Part shown: positions 7,261-12,610 of the stretch, piece after piece
How the letters are laid out: each line of letters begins with the position of its first letter
Position numbering within the stretch: the stretch's first letter is position 1
Source of the DNA: UBA8518 sp041659585
Lineage (GTDB): Bacteria > Patescibacteriota > Minisyncoccia > Moranbacterales > UBA2206
Reading direction: 5' to 3'
Assembly: GCA_041659585.1 (NCBI GenBank)
Contig: JBAZXY010000025.1
Location: forward strand, 1-14,932
Length of the DNA: 14,932 nucleotides
Notes under the pieces: model-generated
The model's database searches: none
The model's input: the letters and a program-made list of their open reading frames with translations, nothing else
What the model was told of the DNA's origin: nothing
Translations under genes and position numbers: made by a program

Positions 7261-7310
7261 TATATTAAGCATGGTACCATCTATAAAATACCATCAAATA
7301 GCTTAATATA
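7261..7310. repeat. Perfect 10-bp inverted repeat with ATGGTA/TACCAT copies inside
   Basis: TATATTAAGC (7261-7270) and GCTTAATATA (7301-7310) are exact reverse complements. Inside lie ATGGTACCAT, itself a palindrome (7271-7280), and TACCAT (7289-7294), so a second 6-bp stem 7271-7276 with 7289-7294 can stack on the first. A further ATGGTA sits at 7244-7249. The block lies in the divergent region between the minus-strand membrane/peptidase operon and the plus-strand 438-aa gene. It may be an operator shared by the two promoters, or the 5' end of the structured leader. Confidence 0.55.
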
Positions 7311-7321
7311 CAAGTATTTGA

Positions 7322-7350
7322 TTGATTTTTCGTGCTCGCTAGGGTAGATT
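7322..7350 (+). promoter_or_regulatory. Candidate promoter giving a leaderless mRNA for the 438-aa gene
   Basis: TTGATT (7322-7327) and TAGATT (7345-7350) are separated by exactly 17 bp; each matches the sigma-70 consensus at four of six positions. The predicted start, about 7 nt beyond the -10 box, falls on the ATG at 7357 itself, so the transcript would be leaderless. This fits the absence of a Shine-Dalgarno site. Confidence 0.4.
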
Positions 7351-7356
7351 AGAGTT

Positions 7357-8673
7357 ATGACAATTATAAGCGAAGACAATCCCTTGGATAAGCTTTTACC
7401 ACCGCAAGACCAAAAAGATAAGAGAAAAAGCGGATATTCCAAGACAATACGAACAGTTGCTGATTTGCTCAAAAACATTGAGCTACGAAATAAATGCAAA
7501 GTAATCCTTGGCCGGGATTATGATTTAACACCCAATCATTTTTATACTTACGAGAAAGAAGAAAAGGATATGGAAACAGTTTTACTTTTGGAAGATCTTG
7601 GCTTTTTGAAAGCGGATTGGACAGGACTTAAAAATAATCAGAAGCATAGGTTGATTGGTAATAGGCTGATAACAATTGCGATTGATGGCAACAAGGCTAT
7701 CAGTTTTCTCGACAGGATAAGTGGAAAGAAAACAAAAATAAGTAAAACGGCCCTAGAATTGGTTGCTCATCATTTGGCAGACAACAAGAATATTGACGAA
7801 TTTTTTGACCTGCTGGAAAACTGCGGCATTCCGAAGTCACTCTTTCAATACGGCGAGAACTACCCCATAGAAAATGAATGGCTAATAGCTTACGATATTT
7901 TGAAGCTATATGGATCTTCTTCGCGCCAGGAAGATCTCAATGTTGTTTTTAGAATAATGGAAGAATCAGCTCGTCCAATCATGTTTGGTGGTGATGAGGA
8001 AAAATCTCTTGAATTTAGAGACAAGCTTAGTGGATTTTTACAGCGCATTAAATATTGTTTTAATGACGATGGAAAAATAGTAAAGGCCACCAAGAAATTA
8101 ATAGAAAATATCAATAATCGACAGAAGAAGAGATTTCGTAAATCAAATAAAGAAAAATCAGACACTTTTACAAATGAAAAGGATATTGAAAAAATCCATC
8201 TTCCTGAAAATGTTAAAAAATGGGAAAGAATTGTCATGCGCTTATCCGGAGAAAATGGACAAGGCGTCGTAATGATTCAAGTATTAGGAGATGATGCTTT
8301 TGAACATAAAACTGATTTTTCAAAACTAGGTTTTGGAAATCTTAAATCAGATTCTAAACCTAAAAAAAGCTGGGTAAGCTTTTTATACGTTTTAGCCATG
8401 AACAAAGGAGTATACCCCATGAGAGACTTTCTACCACTAAGCCAAAAAAATAAAAAGGATCAAGTAAGCCAATGGAAGAAAGAAGTGAAAGAAAATTTCA
8501 TTAATGCTTTTGGAATCAATGCAGATCCAATTTTATGGGACAGCAAAGGAAAAGCATATGTGGCTAAACTTAGAATAATACCGCCACAACAAGACAGAAT
8601 AGACATGGAACATCATGATGAAATAACAGAGGAATTTAACCGACAACAAAAATCCATAGCAAAAAAGAAGTAA
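7357..8673 (+). CDS. Conserved hypothetical protein, first gene of the mobile-element block
   Basis: The product is 438 residues long, soluble, with no signal peptide or membrane segment. I cannot assign a function. What can be seen: an N-terminal region (about 25-165) of mixed charge; a helical stretch (about 140-235) with DLLENCGIPKSLFQYG and EESARPIMFGGDEEKSLEFR, a pattern I associate with uncharacterised Patescibacteria proteins; a very basic linker (about 240-290, KKRFRKSNKEK); and a C-terminal module (about 286-410) with WVSFLYVLAMNKGVYPM and a W-K-K-E-V-K-x(3)-F segment, resembling a small winged or mixed alpha/beta fold. The basic linker would allow nucleic acid binding. It is followed at once by a 13-bp palindrome and a terminator. 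An autoregulator of the element is possible, but this is only inference from position. Confidence 0.75.
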   Translation: MTIISEDNPLDKLLPPQDQKDKRKSGYSKTIRTVADLLKNIELRNKCKVILGRDYDLTPNHFYTYEKEEKDMETVLLLEDLGFLKADWTGLKNNQKHRLIGNRLITIAIDGNKAISFLDRISGKKTKISKTALELVAHHLADNKNIDEFFDLLENCGIPKSLFQYGENYPIENEWLIAYDILKLYGSSSRQEDLNVVFRIMEESARPIMFGGDEEKSLEFRDKLSGFLQRIKYCFNDDGKIVKATKKLIENINNRQKKRFRKSNKEKSDTFTNEKDIEKIHLPENVKKWERIVMRLSGENGQGVVMIQVLGDDAFEHKTDFSKLGFGNLKSDSKPKKSWVSFLYVLAMNKGVYPMRDFLPLSQKNKKDQVSQWKKEVKENFINAFGINADPILWDSKGKAYVAKLRIIPPQQDRIDMEHHDEITEEFNRQQKSIAKKK

Positions 8674-8677
8674 TGAG

Positions 8678-8690
8678 ATTTCACTGAAAT
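8678..8690. promoter_or_regulatory. 13-bp palindrome, operator-like, copy 1
   Basis: ATTTCACTGAAAT is a perfect palindrome around a central C. It starts 4 bp after the 438-aa gene's stop codon and lies 52 bp (about five helical turns, centre to centre) from a near-identical copy. The shared core is TTTCACTGAAA, found nowhere else in the window. Confidence 0.5.
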
Positions 8691-8703
8691 ATAGACCCTA
8701 TCT

Positions 8704-8728
8704 AACGCCCTAAAAAAGGGCGTTTTTT
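8704..8728 (+). terminator. Intrinsic terminator after the 438-aa gene
   Basis: An 8-bp GC-rich stem AACGCCCT (8704-8711) with AGGGCGTT (8717-8724), a five-A loop, and a run of six T (8723-8728). It ends the transcript of the 438-aa gene and separates it from the 56-aa ORF and the replication gene. Confidence 0.9.
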
Positions 8729-8729
8729 G

Positions 8730-8764
8730 TTTTCACTGAAAATTCAGTCAGCTGTTTATATAAG
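8730..8764 (+). promoter_or_regulatory. 13-bp palindrome, copy 2, overlapping a candidate promoter for the 56-aa ORF
   Basis: TTTTCACTGAAAA (8730-8742) is a perfect palindrome around a central C and shares the core of copy 1. An AT-rich -10 candidate TATAAG lies at 8759-8764, which places the -35 region at about 8736-8741, inside the palindrome. A protein bound there would block the promoter. ACTGAA/TTCAGT (8735-8740 with 8743-8748) is a second overlapping dyad. The palindrome is certain, the promoter tentative. Confidence 0.4.
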
Positions 8765-8781
8765 ACACTAGCAAATAAACA

Positions 8782-8952
8782 ATGGCTGTATTTTCCAATA
8801 AAGAACTTATTCGACTTCGTGAGCTTTTTAGAAAAGAGCTCGGCTTGGAAGTGTCAGATGAAGAAGCTTCTCGACATGCCACGCAATTAGTCGACTTATT
8901 ACGCGTAACATATCGCGAGAGTAACGATCAAACTGACCAATCTCCTCCATGA
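8782..8952 (+). CDS. Small conserved protein (56 aa), unknown function
   Basis: The frame encodes MAVFSNKELIRLRELFRKEL, then GLEVSDEEASRHATQLVDLL and a short polar tail ending SPP. The pattern of a leading helix, then G-L-E-V-S-D-E-E-A and a leucine-rich helix ending near TYR, matches a small acidic/helical ORF that I recall as recurrent in Patescibacteria mobile elements. I know of no assigned function. It should be a two- to three-helix soluble protein. It lies between an operator-like palindrome and the primase gene, so it may be a small regulator or partner of the replication module. Real coding is supported by a balanced, non-repetitive protein sequence and the family-like pattern; a Shine-Dalgarno site is absent. 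Confidence 0.6.
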   Translation: MAVFSNKELIRLRELFRKELGLEVSDEEASRHATQLVDLLRVTYRESNDQTDQSPP

Positions 8953-8990
8953 TAAAACATTACTTGGACTAGTTAGCAATTAGTAGAACG

Positions 8991-9019
8991 TGCAGAGCAA
9001 TAAAAATAACTTTTATAAA
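8991..9019 (+). promoter_or_regulatory. Candidate promoter of the primase-helicase gene
   Basis: TATAAA (9014-9019) is a five-of-six match to the -10 consensus; 17 bp upstream is a weak -35 candidate, TGCAGA (8991-8996). The start would be near 9026, giving a leader of about 76 nt that consists almost wholly of the pseudoknot at 9038-9100. The box is tentative in this AT-rich stretch. Confidence 0.3.
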
Positions 9020-9037
9020 TTAATTTGTTCTTGATAC

Positions 9038-9100
9038 AGACTTTGGGCGAAAGACTTGGTTGTCGCCGTCCAAAGTCTATATCAGGAACGCGACAACCAA
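9038..9100 (+). promoter_or_regulatory. Perfect H-type pseudoknot directly before the primase-helicase start codon
   Basis: Stem 1 pairs AGACTTTGG (9038-9046) with CCAAAGTCT (9070-9078), 9 bp perfect. Stem 2 pairs TTGGTTGTCGC (9056-9066) with GCGACAACCAA (9090-9100), 11 bp perfect. The strand order 1-2-1'-2' with loops of 9, 3 and 11 nt is that of an H-type pseudoknot. It ends one base before the ATG at 9102. Loop 3 contains AGGA (9084-9087), the only Shine-Dalgarno-like sequence nearby, 14 nt from the ATG. A short alternative pairing, GCGA (9047-9050) with TCGC (9063-9066), could extend stem 1 at the expense of stem 2. A translational control element or protein-binding site is likely. The same repeats could act in DNA at an origin. 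Confidence 0.65.
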
Positions 9101-9101
9101 A

Positions 9102-11462
9102 ATGAACATACTTAAAGAAGCATTGAATTATTCAAAACAAGGATTTTCAGTAATCCCAGTCGGAGAAGATAAAAAACCACTCATCAGGTGGAAAAAATAT
9201 CAAAACGAAAAAGCCAGCGAAAAACAAATAAAAGAATGGTTCGAAAAATTCCCCAAAGCTAACGTCGGCATAGTAACGGGAAGCATATCAGGAATAGTGG
9301 TAGTGGATGTTGAAGCAGGCGGAGATATTAAAGACTTACCGCCCACTGTAAATTCTAGGACGGGCGGCGGCGGATGGCATTATTATTACAAGCACCCGGG
9401 CTTTGAAGTTAAAAATTCCACAAGAATACGCGAGTTGACCGACATCCGAGGCGACGGCGGATATATTATCGCACCGCCATCCCTGCATAAATCCGGAAAG
9501 AATTATAAATGGTCAGTATCTCCGAATAAAACTGATTTTGCCAAATTGCCAGCTTGGGTATTGGAGAAACCAACTAGCAAAAAAAGCAAAAGTAATCTCC
9601 TGAGTAAATCAGTCTCCGAAGGATCTCGCAATACAACTGCGGCACAGGTAGCTGGAAAGCTTTTGCATGACCTGCCCTCCGAACTATGGGAGTCCTCTGG
9701 CTGGCTGGCATTTTGCGATTGGAATGAAAAGCAAAATAAACCTCCCCTTGAAGAGAATGAATTGAGAAACGTCTGGGAAAGCATAAAAAAGAAACACTTA
9801 GACAAAATAACTACTGTAGTGAATGATGATGGAAAAAAATCCCAGAGTACATTACTCCTGGAAGCTTTGGAATGCATTGATGATTTGATATTTTTTCATG
9901 ACGAGCTTAGTGAGCCATTTGTAAGAATTCCTATCGATAACCATAAAGAAATTTGGCGTTGCCGGAGCAAACAGTTTAAGCGCTATGCCAGTAAAATATT
10001 TTGGGACACTTACGGAAAAGCAATAAGTTCAGAGGCTTTGAATACAGCCTTCAATGTGCTTGAGAGTAAGGCTTGTTTTAATGGGTCACAACACAAACTG
10101 ACTACCAGAGTTGCATCCTCTGACGACGCAATTTGGTATGATTTAGGTGATTTGGAATGGCGAGTTGTGAAAATAACTCCAAATGGCTGGGAAATTGTTA
10201 CTGATCCACCCATTCTCTTTAAGCGATATTCGCACCAGCAAGCACAAGTAGCTCCTGCAAAAACAGGAGATATTCGCAAATTCTTAAAATTTGTAAATGT
10301 ATCCGATGAAAAACAAAAATTCTTATTACTTATCTATATCATATCCTGCTTTATCCCAGGCTTTGCCCACCCAGTCATAAATATTTATGGTCCCCAGGGT
10401 TCAGCTAAATCAACCTTGTCCGGGTTCATAAAAAAACTGATTGATCCTTCAGCTACTGAACTTTTGACGCTTCCCAACTCCTCTGATGGGCTAATTCAAA
10501 TGCTGTCACATCACTGGTTTATTTGTTTTGAGAATGTTTCCCAAATTCACAATTGGGTATCCGATTCGCTATGCAGAGCAGTCACGGGAGCGGGCTTTTC
10601 CAAAAGAGAGCTCTACACTGATGATGAAGATGTAATTTATTCTCTTAAAAAGTGCATCGGAATTAACGGGATAAACTTAGTTGCAGCCAGGCCTGATTTA
10701 TTAGAGCGAAGTATTCTTTTGGAGTTAGAGATGATCAATAAGGAAAATAGAAAACTTGAAAAAGATATTCTATCTGATTTCCAAAAAGAAAAAGCAGAGT
10801 TTCTGGGTGCCATCTTTACTGCAGTGTCTCGAGCTATGAAAATCTACCCATCAATCAGCCTCCCTGAGCTTCCTCGTATGGCCGATTTCACTAAGTGGGG
10901 ATGTGCTATAGCTAAAGCCCTCGGACACTCCAAAGAGGAATTTCTCGAAGCTTACTATCAGAATATCAACCAACAAAACAGCGAAGTGATTATTGAAAGT
11001 CCGATAGCCTCCTCTATTGTGGAATTTATGAAGGATAAATCTGATTGGCATGGGACGGCAACAGAGCTGCTTGAAGAATTAAAACCAGTGGCCGTTGTTT
11101 TGAAAATCGACGTGGAAAAAGGTAATCAATTTCCGAAAAACCATAGTGCACTGAGTAAAAAATTAAATCAACTTAAGCCGAATTTGAAAGCTATTGGGTT
11201 GGAAATTCAGAATGGAGATAGGGAAAATAGACAAAGGATGGTACATATCCAAAAAGTCAGAGGAAATGCCGTCTCTGTCGTCCTCGCACCCGAGAATCTT
11301 AAAACAAGCCAAGAAAGCGGAGACGACAATGATGACGAGAGCGGACAGGAAGTGCTTGCGCTCCCGTCCACTGAAATGTCCTTTGAAAATCAGCACGTGG
11401 ACGATATAGACAGCAAAGACGGGAGTTTCCGTAATTCATTGGAGGGTGAATTAACTAATTAA
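9102..11462 (+). CDS. Bifunctional primase-polymerase with C-terminal AAA+/SF3-like helicase (replication protein)
   Basis: This 786-aa replication protein has three parts. Residues 1-155 are a Prim-Pol domain (PF09250): ALNYSKQGFSVIPV, the metal-binding D69-V-E71 in VVVDVEAGGD, SRTGGGGWHYYY with His93, and GDGGYIIAPPS. Residues about 172-231 match the primase C-terminal domain PriCT-1: EGSRNTTAAQVAGKLL, WNEKQNKPPLEENELRNVW. Residues about 420-590 form a P-loop ATPase of the SF3/D5 helicase type: Walker A GPQGSAKST (430-438), Walker B FICFEN (473-478), and INGINLVAARPDLLERSILL with the sensor and arginine-finger region. The tail is acidic. It primes and unwinds DNA for the element's own replication. 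I chose the ATG at 9102, at the start of the conserved domain; the upstream TTG at 9060 lies inside the pseudoknot. The next gene starts 7 bp after the stop, so they are co-transcribed. Confidence 0.88.
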   Translation: MNILKEALNYSKQGFSVIPVGEDKKPLIRWKKYQNEKASEKQIKEWFEKFPKANVGIVTGSISGIVVVDVEAGGDIKDLPPTVNSRTGGGGWHYYYKHPGFEVKNSTRIRELTDIRGDGGYIIAPPSLHKSGKNYKWSVSPNKTDFAKLPAWVLEKPTSKKSKSNLLSKSVSEGSRNTTAAQVAGKLLHDLPSELWESSGWLAFCDWNEKQNKPPLEENELRNVWESIKKKHLDKITTVVNDDGKKSQSTLLLEALECIDDLIFFHDELSEPFVRIPIDNHKEIWRCRSKQFKRYASKIFWDTYGKAISSEALNTAFNVLESKACFNGSQHKLTTRVASSDDAIWYDLGDLEWRVVKITPNGWEIVTDPPILFKRYSHQQAQVAPAKTGDIRKFLKFVNVSDEKQKFLLLIYIISCFIPGFAHPVINIYGPQGSAKSTLSGFIKKLIDPSATELLTLPNSSDGLIQMLSHHWFICFENVSQIHNWVSDSLCRAVTGAGFSKRELYTDDEDVIYSLKKCIGINGINLVAARPDLLERSILLELEMINKENRKLEKDILSDFQKEKAEFLGAIFTAVSRAMKIYPSISLPELPRMADFTKWGCAIAKALGHSKEEFLEAYYQNINQQNSEVIIESPIASSIVEFMKDKSDWHGTATELLEELKPVAVVLKIDVEKGNQFPKNHSALSKKLNQLKPNLKAIGLEIQNGDRENRQRMVHIQKVRGNAVSVVLAPENLKTSQESGDDNDDESGQEVLALPSTEMSFENQHVDDIDSKDGSFRNSLEGELTN

Positions 11463-11469
11463 AAAGAAA

Positions 11470-11991
11470 ATGGATATGACAAAAAAATCTCCAACCAAAA
11501 CCACGCTAGAAATTATGCCCATTGAAAATAGCAAGAAACTAAAATCAAAGCTCTACAATTTCAAGGAACCAAGCGCAAAATTCAAACGCTGGGCAGAGCT
11601 GTTTTTTGACAAGGATAATCCAAGGTTTTATGGCAACAAAACCCAATGCGCCTTGGCTGCCTATAGCACAACCAACTACAACAGCGCTTCTTGCATAGGC
11701 TATCAGAACTACAGGAAACTACAGTTTTCACTCTCTGCAATATTAGAACTAGAGGGATTAGGCTATGGAGAATTGGTCAAAATAGGGGCTTCGAAGATGC
11801 TAGCCGGGTCGTTTTCTGACTGGAGAGAACTGATGATTATGGCAGGATATTATGATCCAAATTACAAGCCGGACGTGGAAATAAACATAGGAGCTATCTA
11901 CAATATCGCCAACTTGAGTGCCGATATTGCAAAGGCTCGTAGAGAACGTGGACTGGAACCATTCGGAGAAGTAAAGAAAAGTCCTCCATAA
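11470..11991 (+). CDS. Terminase-small-subunit-like protein, putative DNA-binding
   Basis: The 173-aa product contains FYGNKTQCALAAYSTTNYNS (53-72), then SASCIGYQNYRKL (72-84) and a helix with LELEGLGYGELVKIGASKML (92-111). The order 'ktqAAlaAY...A..iG..n.rKl' recalls the N-terminal helix-turn-helix of phage terminase small subunits, which recognise packaging sites. No large terminase or other phage structural gene is in the window, so a packaging role is doubtful; a DNA-binding role in replication or recombination of the element is as likely. The start at 11470 is 7 bp after the helicase stop; ATG 11476 is an alternative. I recall similar small proteins in Patescibacteria elements. The gene is surely real; the functional label is weak. 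Confidence 0.6.
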   Translation: MDMTKKSPTKTTLEIMPIENSKKLKSKLYNFKEPSAKFKRWAELFFDKDNPRFYGNKTQCALAAYSTTNYNSASCIGYQNYRKLQFSLSAILELEGLGYGELVKIGASKMLAGSFSDWRELMIMAGYYDPNYKPDVEINIGAIYNIANLSADIAKARRERGLEPFGEVKKSPP

Positions 11992-12048
11992 GTCAATATT
12001 CTCAGCACTAGCCGTAGAAACAACTTAAATAAAATAACTAAAAACGAT

Positions 12049-12513
12049 ATGAACCAAAAAATTACACAATCAATAAAACAAGCTATGGAAAATCAATTTA
12101 ACAACATTAGCATAATTACCAAACGAGGACTTCGAAACAAGGCTGAAAATGGATGGTGTCCATACTCTCCTCCACTTGGCTACTTAACTGATTCTGGGAA
12201 AAACAAATGTCGCAAAGAAACAGTGATTGACCCGAAAAAGTTTGAACTCATTAAGAAAGCTTTTGAGTTAATCTACTTAGGCAAAAATACGCCGCTAGAG
12301 GCATTTGATATTGTCACTTCTGAGTGGGGTCTCACAAATAAAAATGGTGCCAGGATTTCATTTCGCTCTTGGTGTGGAATGCTCACCAACCCATTCTATT
12401 ACGGAGAATTTGAATATCCCAAGGATAGCGGCAAGTGGTACAAAGGAAAACACAATCCCATGCTCACACAAGCTGAATTCTTGAAAATTCAAGCCTTTCT
12501 CAACAAAAAATAG
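12049..12513 (+). CDS. Stand-alone recombinase-domain protein (truncated serine recombinase paralogue)
   Basis: The product has 154 residues. From ENQFNNISIITKRGLRNKAE (14-33) on it aligns collinearly with residues about 130-274 of the full serine recombinase encoded next door: KRGLR, GWCP, LGY, EWGLTN, NPFYYG, KGKH-x-PM and the final Q-A-F/M-L segment all match. This is the recombinase DNA-binding domain (PF07508). The catalytic N-terminal domain with its serine, the zinc ribbon and the coiled coil are all missing, and the 57 bp upstream and about 60 bp downstream hold no remnants of them. It has an ATG, an open frame and a clean stop. It could be a decayed copy, or a functional accessory that binds the attachment half-site and modulates the full recombinase. 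It lies in the same direction 97 bp upstream of that gene. Confidence 0.75.
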   Translation: MNQKITQSIKQAMENQFNNISIITKRGLRNKAENGWCPYSPPLGYLTDSGKNKCRKETVIDPKKFELIKKAFELIYLGKNTPLEAFDIVTSEWGLTNKNGARISFRSWCGMLTNPFYYGEFEYPKDSGKWYKGKHNPMLTQAEFLKIQAFLNKK

Positions 12514-12520
12514 CCCTAAT

Positions 12521-12549
12521 TTTACCACACACAAAGAAGTCATTGTAAT
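12521..12549 (+). promoter_or_regulatory. Candidate promoter of the serine recombinase gene
   Basis: TTTACC (12521-12526, four of six) and TGTAAT (12544-12549, five of six) are separated by 17 bp, giving a start near 12556. The following leader contains the palindrome TAGCTAGCTA. CCCTAA (just after the upstream stop) and TTAGGG (12570-12575) form a distant inverted pair. The recombinase could thus be transcribed separately from the genes upstream. Confidence 0.35.
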
Positions 12550-12610
12550 TAGCTAGCTATTATTAGCGTTTAGGGTATTGTGTTGTTACAAAACCCAAAC
12601 AAAAAAAGAA

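Noticed and set aside
7181..7306. A 41-codon plus-strand ORF in the structured intergenic block
   Set aside because: It runs straight across the inverted repeats, so its sequence is dictated by the hairpins; it has no ribosome-binding site and resembles no family I know.
7094..7356. A retron or a CRISPR array in the hairpin-rich block
   Set aside because: No reverse transcriptase or cas gene is in the window, and there are no regularly spaced repeats; the structures are different hairpins.
1..7356. A left attachment site matching TAGGTTCGAACCTC
   Set aside because: TTCGAA occurs only in unrelated coding contexts (near 1887, 5883); none matches the repeat, so the left end of the element is left undefined.
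9060..9101. Upstream TTG start for the primase-helicase
   Set aside because: The 14 extra residues lie outside the Prim-Pol domain and are encoded by the pseudoknot; the ATG at 9102 starts right at the conserved domain.
12578..12610. TTG start for the serine recombinase
   Set aside because: The added residues (MCCYKTQTKKE) are not part of the family, and the ATG at 12611 has an A/G-rich stretch before it.
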